Positions 8,808 to 19,681 of a DNA stretch of 64,000 nt are shown piece after piece (the first letter of the stretch is position 1; the number at the start of each line of letters is the position of its first letter). The translations under genes were made by a program, and so were the position numbers. The DNA comes from Campylobacter concisus (GTDB taxonomy: Bacteria > Campylobacterota > Campylobacteria > Campylobacterales > Campylobacteraceae), in NCBI RefSeq assembly GCF_002092855.1, contig NZ_LVLC01000012.1:422730-486729 (forward strand). Direction: 5' to 3'. Under the pieces are notes generated by a model. That model made no database searches and was not told the DNA's origin. It saw nothing but the letters and a program-made list of their open reading frames with translations.

Positions 8808-9650
8808 TTATTTTTCAGTAATAATTATCTTAATGCCTTTAGTATCAACTAAATTTTCATCGATGATGATCTCATCTATCTTTGCTGCCATTATTACGCC
8901 ACTTTTTGGATTTTTTATGCTTTTTATTGCTCCGTTTATGCTCACATCAACATTTGAATACTCAAACGCAAGACTTGTATCCATAAAAATGCAATCTTTT
9001 ACAATCAAATTTTCCACGTAACAAAGGGCTTGTAAACTCTTTATCGTGCAGTTTATAAGCGTCACATTTTTTGAGTTCCAAGCCAGATATTCGCCTGAGA
9101 TTAGACAGTTTTGTGCGGTCACGTTTTCGCAGTTCCAAAATGCATCTTTTGAAATGAGCTTTGAGTTTGTGATATGGATATTTTTACAACCATCAAAGCA
9201 GTAGTTTCCGTCTAAATTTAGCCCATCGATCTCTAAATTCTCGCTATTTGCCCCGAAGTAATCGCCTTTTGCAAAAACATTTTTTATCTTCACATCCGCG
9301 CATCCCCAAAGTGTTTCACTAGCATCTGAAAAATTTATATTTTCTAATGAAATTTGTGAGCTTTTTCTAAAGCTTTTTGGAGCGTTGATGAGCGCGTCTT
9401 TGAAACTTAAATTTGTACTGTACCACATGCCAGCCCTTGCTAGAGGCTCCAAGTATCCGCCATTTAGCGTGATATCATTTGCATACCAAAGTGGGTATTT
9501 GTAGGCAAAAACGCACTCATTTAGCTTTAAATTTGAGCTGTGCTTTAGCGGCGATTCGCCATCTTCAAAGATACAGTTTGTAAAATTTACACTTTTTGCC
9601 CCAAACATCGCACGCTCGCCAGTAAAAATTTCTGAATTTTTCTCTTGCAT
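8808..9650 (-). CDS. DUF3737 family right-handed beta-helix protein
   Basis: A 280-residue protein made of repeating coils of about 19-22 residues with Asn, Cys and aromatic positions recurring (FWNCENVTAQNCLISG, LAWNSKNVTLINCTIKS), the signature of a parallel beta-solenoid. The opening EIFTGERAMFGAKSVNFTNC and the segment AYKYPLWYANDITLNGGYLEP match DUF3737 proteins. There is no signal peptide, so it is probably cytoplasmic. The ATG is preceded by AAAGGACAAAA. It is followed by the accB region on the same strand with a 109-bp gap. Biochemical role is unknown; some annotations guess an enzyme or hydrogenase-related role without proof. Confidence 0.8.
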   Translation of the reverse strand: MQEKNSEIFTGERAMFGAKSVNFTNCIFEDGESPLKHSSNLKLNECVFAYKYPLWYANDITLNGGYLEPLARAGMWYSTNLSFKDALINAPKSFRKSSQISLENINFSDASETLWGCADVKIKNVFAKGDYFGANSENLEIDGLNLDGNYCFDGCKNIHITNSKLISKDAFWNCENVTAQNCLISGEYLAWNSKNVTLINCTIKSLQALCYVENLIVKDCIFMDTSLAFEYSNVDVSINGAIKSIKNPKSGVIMAAKIDEIIIDENLVDTKGIKIIITEK

Positions 9651-9742
9651 TTTTGTCCTTTATTAATTTTTGCTGTTAAAATTATACTAATTTTCATCTA
9701 ATTTAGTCGCTTTATTAAATTTACTTTAAAGACGCAAATCGT

Positions 9743-9748
9743 TATAAT
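9743..9748 (+). promoter_or_regulatory. -10 box of the dcd promoter
   Basis: TATAAT in the context CGTTATAATCGCCC, 20 bp before the dcd ATG, with the ribosome site AAAAGGAG in between. The upstream region is A/T-rich without a clear -35, which is usual for Campylobacter sigma70 promoters. Transcription would begin about 6-8 bp downstream, giving a very short leader. Confidence 0.6.
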
Positions 9749-9768
9749 CGCCCAAAAAAGGAGCAAAA

Positions 9769-10329
9769 ATGGGTTTAAAGTCAGACTCTTGGATAAGAAA
9801 AATGTCAGTTGAGAAAAATATGATAGTGCCATTTGCCGAGGAGCAAGTGGGTCGTGGCGTCGTTAGTTACGGCGTTTCTAGCTATGGCTACGATATCCGC
9901 GTTGGTGATGAGTTTAAAATTTTTACAAACATCGGCGGAACCGTGGTTGATCCCAAAAATTTCGACGAGAAAAACGTAGTAGATTTTAAGGGCGATGTCT
10001 GCATCGTGCCGCCAAATTCATTCGCTCTAGCGCGCACGATCGAGTACTTTAACATGCCTGATAACGTGCTAGCGATCTGCCTTGGCAAAAGCACCTACGC
10101 AAGGTGCGGTATCATCGTAAACGTCACGCCTTTTGAGCCTGGATTTAAGGGGCACATCACGATAGAGATTTCAAATACTACGCCACTTCCTGCAAAAATT
10201 TATGCGAACGAAGGCATCGCACAGGTGCTATTTATCGAGGGTGACGAACCTTGTGAGGTGACTTATGCCGACAAAAATGGTAAATACCAAGCCCAAGAAG
10301 GTATCACGCTACCAAGAATTTTGAAGTAA
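9769..10329 (+). CDS. dcd: dCTP deaminase
   Basis: A 186-residue enzyme converting dCTP to dUTP and ammonia, the supply step for thymidylate synthesis. It shows [16 protein letters not shown] near the N-terminus, [17 protein letters not shown] in the centre and the nucleotide-binding segment [21 protein letters not shown], with the catalytic Glu expected in [15 protein letters not shown]. Length fits the homotrimeric Dcd family (about 186-193). It stands alone between the minus-strand DUF3737 gene and the pse operon, with its own promoter and a hairpin after its stop. Confidence 0.95.
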   Translation: MGLKSDSWIRKMSVEKNMIVPFAEEQVGRGVVSYGVSSYGYDIRVGDEFKIFTNIGGTVVDPKNFDEKNVVDFKGDVCIVPPNSFALARTIEYFNMPDNVLAICLGKSTYARCGIIVNVTPFEPGFKGHITIEISNTTPLPAKIYANEGIAQVLFIEGDEPCEVTYADKNGKYQAQEGITLPRILK

Positions 10330-10336
10330 TTTTCAT

Positions 10337-10358
10337 GCCTTTGCGACCTTGCAAAGGC
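10337..10358 (+). terminator. Hairpin after dcd
   Basis: GCCTTTGC and GCAAAGGC form an 8-bp perfect stem with a six-base loop, 8 bp after the dcd stop. The downstream sequence TAAATTTAAATAC has only a weak T-run, so it may act as a weak terminator or an mRNA-stabilising stem. Confidence 0.5.
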
Positions 10359-10460
10359 TAAATTTAAATACTACTTTTACAATTTCCTCTAAACATTAAT
10401 TAAAATTTGACGAAATAGAATCTAGAAAGATAAAAAAATTTTTAATAAATTTTAAAATTT

Positions 10461-10476
10461 TGGCATAGCTTTTGCT
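10461..10476 (+). promoter_or_regulatory. Sigma54 (RpoN) promoter of the pse operon
   Basis: TGGCATAGCTTTTGCT matches the RpoN consensus TGGCAC-N5-TTGCW at nearly every position, with GG and GC separated by the required ten bases. The start point would fall near 10487, about 60 bp before the pseB ATG. RpoN drives the middle and late hook-basal-body class in Campylobacter, so this would time pseudaminic acid synthesis with flagellar assembly. The match is seen directly; the regulation is inferred. Confidence 0.8.
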
Positions 10477-10529
10477 TAAATTTTTATAAAATACAATTTA
10501 GATTTAGCTATTTATACCCCAAAAAATAG

Positions 10530-12652
<2,123 letters not shown>

Positions 12653-12655
12653 AAA

Positions 12656-13336
12656 ATGATCTGCATCATCCCAGCAAGAGGCGGCAGCAAGAGGATACCT
12701 GGCAAAAACATAAAAGACTTTTTAGGCAAGCCCTTAATCGCATATAGCATCGAGGCTGCGTTAAATTCTAAAGTTTTTAGCGAAGTGATCGTAAGCACCG
12801 ATGATGAAATGATCGCAAATGTGGCTAGAGAATTTGGAGCTAGCGTGCCATTTTTTAGAGATGCGAGCCTAAGCGATGACTACGCGACAAGCACTGACGT
12901 GATAAAAGACGCGATAAAGCGCGTAAATTCTAGCTTTAGTGATGTCTGCTGCCTTTATGCCACAGCACCGCTCATAACGGCTGAAATTTTAAAAGAGGCT
13001 GCAGGAGAGTTTAAAAAGCAGGAGTGTAAATTTTTATTTTCAGCGACTGCGTTCGATTTTCCTATACAAAGGGCGATAAAACTTGATGAAAACGCTAGCG
13101 TTAGCATGTTTTATCCTCAGTTTGAAAAGACACGCTCGCAAGATCTTGAGCCTGCGTTTCATGACGCTGGGGCATTTTATTTTGGCAAAAAAGAGGCTTG
13201 GCTGGAGTGCAGTGCTTTGTTTGCGCCACACTCAAAGGCATATTTGCTGCCAAGAAATTTAGTCTGCGATATCGACACGCTAGAGGATTTTGAGTTTGCT
13301 AAGAAGCTTTATTTGATAAATAATGGAAAGATCTGA
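12656..13336 (+). CDS. pseF: CMP-pseudaminic acid cytidylyltransferase, step 6
   Basis: A 226-residue enzyme that joins CTP and pseudaminic acid to give the activated donor CMP-Pse. The N-terminal nucleotide-binding motif IIPARGGSKRIPGKNIKDFLG is the hallmark of the CMP-sialate synthetase family. The C-terminal DIDTLEDFEFAKKLY is also family-typical (metal-binding Asp pair). It begins 3 bp after pseC. The call PseF rather than NeuA rests on the full set of Pse genes around it and the short length without an extra C-terminal domain. Confidence 0.93.
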   Translation: MICIIPARGGSKRIPGKNIKDFLGKPLIAYSIEAALNSKVFSEVIVSTDDEMIANVAREFGASVPFFRDASLSDDYATSTDVIKDAIKRVNSSFSDVCCLYATAPLITAEILKEAAGEFKKQECKFLFSATAFDFPIQRAIKLDENASVSMFYPQFEKTRSQDLEPAFHDAGAFYFGKKEAWLECSALFAPHSKAYLLPRNLVCDIDTLEDFEFAKKLYLINNGKI

Positions 13337-13360
13337 TTGAAAGAATTTAAAGGACTCCTC

Positions 13361-14209
13361 TTGCTAAAAACGCTCGTGCGCACTGATAGTAGCAGCAAGA
13401 TAGGGCATGGGCACATCAGGCGAGACCTTTTGCTTGCTAAAAAATTTAACGACATCTCATTTGCATCTTTGAGGCTAGATGGTGACATTTTTGATGAGAT
13501 AAACTACCCTAAATTTAGTTTAAGTAGTGGCGAGATAGATGAACTTTGTGAACTTATAAAAGATGATAAATTTGAGCTTCTCATCATCGACCACTACGGC
13601 TTTAGCTTTGAAGACGAAAGAGCTATAAAAGAAAAAACCGGCGTTAAAATTTTATCATTTGATGACACTTACGAAAAACATTTTGCAGACTACATATTAA
13701 ATGTAAATTTATATGCGCAAAAGGCAAGATATGAGGTACTGGTAGAAAAAGATAGCGAAGTTTTTTGCGGAAGCGAATTTTTACTAGTTAGAGATGAGTT
13801 TTATGAAGAAGCGCAGGTAAAAAGGGAGAAAATTTACGACTATGCTATCATTCTTGGAGGCACTGATATCTCAGGGCTAAGTGCTAAAATTTCAGAAAAA
13901 CTGCTCTTAAAAGGACTAAAAACAGCCGTCATAACAACTAGCGGAAATAAAAACTTAAGCGCTCTAAAAGAGATATCTAGTAAAAACGAAAATTTTAGCC
14001 TTTTTGTAGATAGTAAAAAAGTAGCAAGGCTGATGAATGAAGCCAAAATACTCATCATAACAGCAAGCTCGCTTGTAAATGAAGCTTATGTTTTGAGAGC
14101 TAAATTTAAAGCCATTTGCGTAGCGGATAATCAAAAAGAGATCTTTGCTTGGCTAAAAGAAAATGGGTATGAAGCTTACTGGGGAGATGAAATTTGCTTG
14201 AGCTTATAA
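13361..14209 (+). CDS. pseG: UDP-2,4-diacetamido-trideoxy-altrose hydrolase, step 4
   Basis: A 282-residue GT-B-type enzyme that removes UDP from the diacetamido altrose intermediate. I place the start at the TTG at 13361 (MLKTLVRTDSSSKIGHGHI): it follows AAAGGACTCCTC at good spacing and matches the usual PseG N-terminus. An earlier in-frame TTG at 13337 would add eight residues and abut the pseF stop. The catalytic His lies in SSSKIGHGHIRRD. Later motifs include AIILGGTDISGLSAK and ILIITASSLVNEAYVL, the UDP-binding half. It overlaps pseH by 16 bp. Confidence 0.9.
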   Translation: MLKTLVRTDSSSKIGHGHIRRDLLLAKKFNDISFASLRLDGDIFDEINYPKFSLSSGEIDELCELIKDDKFELLIIDHYGFSFEDERAIKEKTGVKILSFDDTYEKHFADYILNVNLYAQKARYEVLVEKDSEVFCGSEFLLVRDEFYEEAQVKREKIYDYAIILGGTDISGLSAKISEKLLLKGLKTAVITTSGNKNLSALKEISSKNENFSLFVDSKKVARLMNEAKILIITASSLVNEAYVLRAKFKAICVADNQKEIFAWLKENGYEAYWGDEICLSL

Positions 14210-14652
14210 ATTTTACTTCACTTAGCGATGAGCAAAAGCTGATGGTCTTAAAGTGGCGAAACGACGAGCGTATAGCCAAATTTATGAAAAACAAAAGCGT
14301 TGGCAAAGCGGAGCATTTTGCTTTTTTAGAGAGATTAAAGAGCATTCAAGATAAGATTTATTTTTTAGTAAAAGACGAGAGTGAATTTATCGGAGTGATA
14401 AGCTTTGTTGATATCACGAAAGAAAGTTGCGAATTTGGCGTTTATAAAAACCCGGAGCTAAAAGGAGTGGGCAAAAAACTGCTTGATCTCATAAAAGAGT
14501 ATGCATTTTTTACATTAAAGGTTGGCTCGCTAAAGGCAAAAGCTTATAATAACAACGAAAAAGCGCTCGCGCTTTATAAAAATTTTGGCTTTAGTATCTA
14601 CGCAAAAGATGACGAGTTTAGTTACCTTGAGCTTAAAAATAAAACGGACTAA
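14194..14652 (+). CDS. pseH: GNAT acetyltransferase of pseudaminic acid synthesis, step 3
   Basis: A 152-residue GNAT-fold enzyme that acetylates the 4-amino group of the PseC product using acetyl-CoA. The start is TTG at 14194, supported by GGGGAG seven bases upstream inside pseG. The N-terminus includes VLKWRNDERIAKFM, seen in PseH and related flagellin-modifying acetyltransferases. ELKGVGKKLLDLIKEYAF corresponds to the acetyl-CoA loop and helix, and YNNNEKALALYKNFGF is the GNAT C-terminal motif. It overlaps the end of pseG by 16 bp and is followed after 3 bp by pseI. Confidence 0.88.
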   Translation: MLELINFTSLSDEQKLMVLKWRNDERIAKFMKNKSVGKAEHFAFLERLKSIQDKIYFLVKDESEFIGVISFVDITKESCEFGVYKNPELKGVGKKLLDLIKEYAFFTLKVGSLKAKAYNNNEKALALYKNFGFSIYAKDDEFSYLELKNKTD

Positions 14653-14655
14653 CGG

Positions 14656-15687
14656 ATGAAAATAGGAAATTTTGATACAGACAAAAAGGTCTTTATAATA
14701 GCAGAGCTCTCCGCTAATCACAGCGGTAGCCTAAAAACGGCGGTAGATACAATAAAGGCAGCCAAACGTGCTGGAGCTGATGCGATAAAGCTTCAGACAT
14801 ATACACCTGATAGTTTGACTCTAAATTCGTGCCTAGACGACTTCGTCATAAAGGGCGGACTTTGGGATGGGAGAAATTTTTACGAGCTTTACCAAGAGGC
14901 ATTAACGCCAAGAGAGTGGCATGCTGAGCTTTTTAAAGTGGCAAAAGAGGAAGGGCTTGTCTGCTTTTCAAGTCCATTTTGCAAGGATGACGCCAACTTT
15001 TTAGAGCAGTTTAACCCACCAGCTTATAAGATCGCAAGCTTTGAGGTAACGGACTATGATTTTGTAGAGTTTGTAGCGAAAAAAGGCAAGCCCATCATCA
15101 TCTCAACTGGCATAGCCTATGAAGAAGAGATAAGAGACGTGGTACAAATTTGTAAAAATGCAGGTAATAGTGACATCGCCCTTTTAAAATGCACCTCAAG
15201 CTACCCAGCACCGCTAAATGGCATGAATTTACAAACGATAGCTGACATGAGAGAGAAATTTGGCGTTGAGGTCGGCTTTTCAGATCATACCTTAGGCGTG
15301 ACAGCTCCAGTAGTGGCGGTTAGCCTGGGTGCTAGGATAATTGAAAAGCATTTTATACTTGATAAAAGCGTAAAGAGCGTTGATAGCGCATTTAGTCTTG
15401 ATGAGAGCGAATTTGCTCTTATGACAAAATGCGTTAGAGAGGCCGAGGAGCTTTTAGGCAAAGTAAACTACGAGCTAGATGAAAAAGCAGTTTTAAACAG
15501 GAGATTTTCACGCTCACTTTATGCAAGCGCGGATATAAAAAAAGGTGAAATTTTTAGCGAGCAAAATATAAGGAGCGTGCGCCCAGGATATGGTCTGCAT
15601 CCTAAATTTTTAAAAGAACTGATCGGAAGGCCAGTAAAAAGAGATATAAAATTTAGCGAAAGAGTAACAAAAGAGGATTTAATATGA
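14656..15687 (+). CDS. pseI: Pseudaminic acid synthase, step 5
   Basis: A 343-residue NeuB-family TIM-barrel enzyme that condenses the PseG product with phosphoenolpyruvate to form pseudaminic acid. Motifs: IIAELSANHSGSLKTAVDTI at the N-terminus, FSSPFCKDDANFL, and VGFSDHTLGVTAPVVAVSLG with metal/substrate His. The C-terminal 60 residues form the antifreeze-like SAF domain (SLYASADIKKGEIFSEQNIR, RPGYGLHPK). Length is typical (about 340-350). It overlaps the following maf gene by four bases. Confidence 0.95.
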   Translation: MKIGNFDTDKKVFIIAELSANHSGSLKTAVDTIKAAKRAGADAIKLQTYTPDSLTLNSCLDDFVIKGGLWDGRNFYELYQEALTPREWHAELFKVAKEEGLVCFSSPFCKDDANFLEQFNPPAYKIASFEVTDYDFVEFVAKKGKPIIISTGIAYEEEIRDVVQICKNAGNSDIALLKCTSSYPAPLNGMNLQTIADMREKFGVEVGFSDHTLGVTAPVVAVSLGARIIEKHFILDKSVKSVDSAFSLDESEFALMTKCVREAEELLGKVNYELDEKAVLNRRFSRSLYASADIKKGEIFSEQNIRSVRPGYGLHPKFLKELIGRPVKRDIKFSERVTKEDLI

Positions 15688-17705
15688 ATAGTAAAAACAA
15701 TAAATTACCTGACAAAAAGACTAACCTGCCTAAAGATAACGGAGTGAATACTCAAAATCCTATCTTTCAAAAAAATCTTCAAGCACTATTTCAGCAAGAC
15801 GAAATTCTGGCGGCTAGGCTTTGGTCTATTGCTGGCAATGAAGACTACGAAATTTTTATAGGGAAAGATCCCATTGATATAAATTTAATAAACAAGCATA
15901 CTTTTAAATATATCTATGAAAATCCTGAAGCAGACATTTTAAAGCTACTTGAAGATACAGAAAGTGATTATAAACGTTATCCAATACTATTTTTTTATGG
16001 ACTAGGCAATGGCGTGCTCTATAAAGCATTAGCAAAAAATGAAACGCACCAAAAAATAGTAGTTATAGAGCCAGAGATCGAGATCATATATCTTGTTTTA
16101 AATGTCATTGATCTATCAAATGAACTAGAAAGTGGGCAAATAATACTTTTTTATTCAAAATTTGCAACCTATACACATTTTTATTATCTGGTTACAGAAG
16201 CAAAACTAAACTCATATGCAAAAACCTATGATAATCTTATGATTCATATGCCTTTTTATGATCAATTTGAAGAAGACTACATAAGAATAAACAAAGAGAT
16301 TACAAGAGCATTTTCTCAAATAGTAGTTGCTCACGGCAATAGCATAGACGATCTTTTATTAGGCACAAGACAAAATTGCGAAAATTTGGTACCAATGATT
16401 AGCAATTACTGCTACACAAGTCTTGTTAAAAAAAGATATGGTCTTATGGATACGGCTATAATTGTATCAACTGGCCCAAGCCTAGATAAACAGCTTAATA
16501 CACTTAAGAAATTTGCTCCATATGTTAGCATTATAAGCGTTGATGCCTCTTACCCAATCCTTGCAAGGCATGATATCAAGCCTGATTATGTAATGTCGAT
16601 TGAAAGAATAGAACCAACTTCTAGTTTTTTTGAAAAAAAACATCCAAATATTGATGACAATATACACTTTATCGTTGCCTCAGTTACACACAAGCAAACT
16701 ATTAAAAATATCTTGCCAAGAAAACTAGTACTAACCATGAGACCTCAACAAGAGGAGTATATGTTTGGTCTAAAAAGATATGGATATTTGGGCGTAGGAC
16801 ATAGTTGTGCAAACATGGCCTATCAACTAGCCTATGTCTTAGGACATAAAAATATCGTTTTCATAGGACAAGATCTAGCATTTGGTAAAGATGGGGCGAG
16901 CCATGCAAAAGGTCATGCCTTTGCGCAAGCGGATGAAAATTTATATGTTAAAGCTTATGGCGGAGAGGGAGAGGTTAAAACAACGTATGTTTGGACTCTA
17001 TTTAAAAACCAGTTTGAAAATGATATCGCCCAATCAAGTCTAGAGAATATAAAATCATATAACTGTACCGAAGGTGGTGCTAGAATAGAAGGCACTATAG
17101 AAAAGCCGTTTTTAGAAGTAATGCATGAGCTTTGCAAAGATAAAGAGATTAAAAAACTGCCTAATATAAAAAAAGATAGTGAAACGACGGTAAATAAAAA
17201 TCTTTTAAAAGCTTATAAAGTCATACTTGCAAAAATAAAAGCTCAAAGTGAAGTCAAACAACAAATAGAAAAAGTCTTTTTAGAAGTAGTGCCTAGTATA
17301 GATAAATTGCTTGAGCTCAATAAAGAAAATAAAATAGAAAAAAAGCACTTTGATGAGCTTCTTAAAATAACAAAAAAGATAGATAAACTAAAAGATGTAA
17401 TCGCAAAACGTAATTATCAAAAATATGTAGATAATATATTGCAAATTTCAGTCTACTATCAAGAACTTGAGCTTGCAAAAATTTCTGTAGCACCAAGTGA
17501 CACAACAATCCAAAAAACCAACAAGCTTCTTATGTGGGTAAATATGCACAAGTACTGGATGTTCTCCGCAGCTGGCGGACTAAATGCCGACATCGAAGTT
17601 ACTAAAAAAGCTTCAAAAGCACTTGTTGCTGAGCTAAAAAAGAGAAAACTAATAACTAAAAACGATATAGGAAAAGCAAAAGAAAATTTTATACTGAGTA
17701 TATAA
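15684..17705 (+). CDS. maf: Motility accessory factor, flagellin pseudaminyltransferase (Maf/PseE)
   Basis: A 673-residue cytoplasmic protein of the Maf/DUF115 family, which transfers nonulosonic acids from the CMP donor to Ser/Thr of flagellin before export. The central DUF115 domain shows TAIIVSTGPSLDKQLNTL and SIISVDASYPILARHDIKPDYV, the sugar-nucleotide pocket, followed by HKNIVFIGQDLAFGKDG. The first ~200 residues and the Lys-rich helical C-terminal ~200 fit other Maf proteins. It is the last gene of the pse operon, coupled to pseI by ATGA, and it faces the flagellin gene. Acceptor and donor are inferred from this context. Confidence 0.88.
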   Translation: MNSKNNKLPDKKTNLPKDNGVNTQNPIFQKNLQALFQQDEILAARLWSIAGNEDYEIFIGKDPIDINLINKHTFKYIYENPEADILKLLEDTESDYKRYPILFFYGLGNGVLYKALAKNETHQKIVVIEPEIEIIYLVLNVIDLSNELESGQIILFYSKFATYTHFYYLVTEAKLNSYAKTYDNLMIHMPFYDQFEEDYIRINKEITRAFSQIVVAHGNSIDDLLLGTRQNCENLVPMISNYCYTSLVKKRYGLMDTAIIVSTGPSLDKQLNTLKKFAPYVSIISVDASYPILARHDIKPDYVMSIERIEPTSSFFEKKHPNIDDNIHFIVASVTHKQTIKNILPRKLVLTMRPQQEEYMFGLKRYGYLGVGHSCANMAYQLAYVLGHKNIVFIGQDLAFGKDGASHAKGHAFAQADENLYVKAYGGEGEVKTTYVWTLFKNQFENDIAQSSLENIKSYNCTEGGARIEGTIEKPFLEVMHELCKDKEIKKLPNIKKDSETTVNKNLLKAYKVILAKIKAQSEVKQQIEKVFLEVVPSIDKLLELNKENKIEKKHFDELLKITKKIDKLKDVIAKRNYQKYVDNILQISVYYQELELAKISVAPSDTTIQKTNKLLMWVNMHKYWMFSAAGGLNADIEVTKKASKALVAELKKRKLITKNDIGKAKENFILSI

Positions 17706-17713
17706 GCTAATTT

Positions 17714-17736
17714 GTAAGTAGAATTATTTTACTTAC
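17714..17736 (+). terminator. Terminator of the pse-maf operon
   Basis: GTAAGTA and TACTTAC form a seven-base perfect stem with a nine-base loop, 8 bp after the maf stop. It is followed by AGTATTTTTATTT, a good T-run for intrinsic termination of plus-strand transcripts. Confidence 0.7.
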
Positions 17737-17749
17737 AGTATTTTTATTT

Positions 17750-17771
17750 GGCTTACTAGTTTTAGTAAGCC
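17750..17771. terminator. Second hairpin in the maf-flagellin gap
   Basis: GGCTTACT and AGTAAGCC form a perfect eight-base stem with loop AGTTTT. On the minus strand it is followed by AAATAAAAATACTG rather than a T-run, so it may simply back up the maf terminator. Confidence 0.45.
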
Positions 17772-17863
17772 TCTATCACAATTATAAATTTATAACACAA
17801 CCCATTATAAACCACTAGAGCAAAGATAAAATAGATACATTACTATTTATTTTAGTAGATAAA

Positions 17864-17886
17864 GCCCCAAAGTTAAACTCTGGGGC
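17864..17886 (-). terminator. GC-rich hairpin downstream of flagellin
   Basis: GCCCCA and TGGGGC pair with an 11-base loop; on the minus strand the stem is followed by TTTATCTACT. It is a candidate distal terminator for flagellin mRNA, with only a short T-run. Confidence 0.4.
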
Positions 17887-17922
17887 GTGGGTTTGCGTAT
17901 TGTAAAAGCATTAACACTCTTA

Positions 17923-17947
17923 AGGCTTTGTTACTGCGACAAAGCCT
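17923..17947 (-). terminator. Stem-loop downstream of flagellin
   Basis: AGGCTTTGT and ACAAAGCCT form a perfect nine-base stem with a seven-base loop, about 70 bp after the flagellin stop on the minus strand. The following T-run is weak (TAAGAGTGTT). It probably terminates or stabilises the abundant flagellin message. Confidence 0.55.
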
Positions 17948-17968
17948 CTATCTAAAACCTTAATGAAA

Positions 17969-17994
17969 CTATTGCAGTAGCTTCATTACGTTTT
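17969..17994 (-). pseudogene. 3' remnant of a second flagellin gene
   Basis: These 26 bp match the last 26 bp of the intact flagellin gene (18019-18044) at 25 of 26 positions. On the minus strand they read NVMKLLQ followed by TAG. The single difference (CTA to CTG) is synonymous, which argues for a former coding copy rather than chance. The offset is 50 bp, not a multiple of three. Tandem flagellin genes (flaA/flaB) are usual in Campylobacter, so I infer a collapse by recombination that left this tail. Confidence 0.6.
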
Positions 17995-18018
17995 CGAGGA
18001 AACTTCACTCAGCTCCTA

Positions 18019-19524
18019 CTATTGTAGTAGCTTCATTACGTTTTGTTGTACGCTGTTTGCTTGACTCATAGCATAAGCACCTGATTGAGCTAGGATGTTA
18101 TGTTTTGAGAAGTTAGCAGACTCGCTAGCAAAATCAACATCTCTGATTTGAGACTCTGCTGATTTTACGTTAACTTGAGTTACAGTAATGTTATTAACTG
18201 TAGCTTGAAGTTGGTTTTGAACTGAACCAAGGTCTGAACGAACTTGATCAAGTGTTTTTTGAGCAGACTCAGCGATACTCATAACAGCCATTGCACCGCG
18301 AAGTGTCATAACACCAGCAGATTGAGCTACTGATAAAGCTCCACTCATTCTTTGGAAGCCCATAGCAGTTGCTAGGGTTTTATCTATTTGGCCTCTTATA
18401 TCTCTTAATGATACTGATTGTTGAGCACCACCATTAGCAGAGAATGCTACTGATAGTTTAGTGCCACCACCACCATTTAGTTTAATATCTCTACCATCAA
18501 GACGAACTAGATTTAGTCTACCTACGAATCCAGTTAAAGATGTACCTTTAGCAGCTGCACCTTTACCGCCAAGACCTTTTGAGATATCTTTACCAGTTGC
18601 AACTATAGCACGACCATCACGGCTTGTTAATACCATTTTGCCTGTTTCAGCATCAACAGAAGCTTCAACACCAGTTTGATCTTTTACAGAGTTGATAGCA
18701 TTTACAAGCGCACCGTTTGCATCATTTGCTTTAACTTCTAGGTCACCTATTTTAACGCCGTTGATTGTTAAAGATTTGATTTCGCCACCGGCAATAGCAG
18801 CACTTGCTTTCCAAGTAACATCAGCTGTAGCTCTAACACCAGTTTTATCAGCAACTTTGTTGATGTTCTCAGCTAGAGCACCAAGACCTTTACCGATACC
18901 TGTTGATATAGTAGCAGATGTAACGCCTACATCGTTTACACCATCAACGTTTAAGAATTTAAGATTTACTACATCCATCTTGGTAAGTAATTTTGAACTC
19001 TCGAAACGTGTAAGACCGATCTTATCAGACGTAGTCGCACCAATACTTGCTTTAACAGTTTGGTTTGAGTAAGCACCTATTTGAAATTCTTTATTAGAGA
19101 ATGTTCCGTTTAGTAGTTGCTGACCGTTAAATGAAGTAGTGTTACCGATATTGTCAAGCTCTTCCATTAGACGAACGATATCAGCTTGCAATGCTTGGCG
19201 TGATTGAGTTGTTTGGCCGTCTTGAGCTGATTGAGTAGCTTTTGTCTTGATAGTATCAAGAATTTTTAGCTGCTCGTCCATAGCTTTATCGGCAACTTGA
19301 ATGATACCAATAGCATCATTACCGTTTGCAATAGCTTGACCTAAAGCTGAAGCTTGACTTCTTAAGCTATCTGCAATAGATAGACCTGAAGCATCGTCTG
19401 CAGCTGTTTGAATCCTAAGACCTGAGCTAAGTTTGTTAAGTGACTTAGATAGGTCAGTGTTGTTGCTAACTGCGTTAGCGTGTGTGTTAAGTGCGTTTAC
19501 GTTTGTGTTAATACGAAAACTCAT
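18019..19524 (-). CDS. flaA: Flagellin
   Basis: A 501-residue filament subunit. The start is the ATG at 19524 ([20 protein letters not shown]), preceded by AAAGGATTTACA; the frame is open upstream but those residues are not part of flagellins. N-terminal D0/D1 and C-terminal D1/D0 (ending [12 protein letters not shown]) are well conserved. The middle carries a flagellin IN motif ([20 protein letters not shown]). The D1 segment [20 protein letters not shown] is the epsilonproteobacterial version that in relatives escapes TLR5. It is driven by a sigma28 promoter and lies beside the pse-maf operon whose product glycosylates it. The symbol is by convention; flaA or flaB cannot be told apart here. 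Confidence 0.95.
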   Translation of the reverse strand: MSFRINTNVNALNTHANAVSNNTDLSKSLNKLSSGLRIQTAADDASGLSIADSLRSQASALGQAIANGNDAIGIIQVADKAMDEQLKILDTIKTKATQSAQDGQTTQSRQALQADIVRLMEELDNIGNTTSFNGQQLLNGTFSNKEFQIGAYSNQTVKASIGATTSDKIGLTRFESSKLLTKMDVVNLKFLNVDGVNDVGVTSATISTGIGKGLGALAENINKVADKTGVRATADVTWKASAAIAGGEIKSLTINGVKIGDLEVKANDANGALVNAINSVKDQTGVEASVDAETGKMVLTSRDGRAIVATGKDISKGLGGKGAAAKGTSLTGFVGRLNLVRLDGRDIKLNGGGGTKLSVAFSANGGAQQSVSLRDIRGQIDKTLATAMGFQRMSGALSVAQSAGVMTLRGAMAVMSIAESAQKTLDQVRSDLGSVQNQLQATVNNITVTQVNVKSAESQIRDVDFASESANFSKHNILAQSGAYAMSQANSVQQNVMKLLQ

Positions 19525-19573
19525 TGTAAATCCTTTTAATTTTTTAGTTACGACTTCTTGTCGCACAAAAACT

Positions 19574-19600
19574 ATATCGTGAAATTTTCTAAAAACTTTA
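19574..19600 (-). promoter_or_regulatory. Sigma28 (FliA) promoter of flagellin
   Basis: On the minus strand TAAA, 15 bases, then CACGATAT, closely matching the FliA consensus TAAA-N15-GCCGATAA and the CGATAT form known from Campylobacter flaA promoters. The -10 lies about 50 bp before the flagellin ATG. This places flagellin in the late, FlgM-checked class. Confidence 0.85.
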
Positions 19601-19681
19601 TAGGCATGAATGAAAAAATTTTTAAAATAATGAAGACGGATTTGATTTTTTATGCCTTGATACTTTAAAAATTATTTTTGC

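Larger units (their letters stand above)
17706..18018. other. Convergent intergenic region between maf and flagellin
   Basis: No gene is visible in these 313 bp. It holds four inverted repeats (17714-17736, 17750-17771, 17864-17886, 17923-17947), which probably end transcription from both sides, and a 26-bp near-copy of the last codons of the flagellin gene at 17969-17994. Confidence 0.7.
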
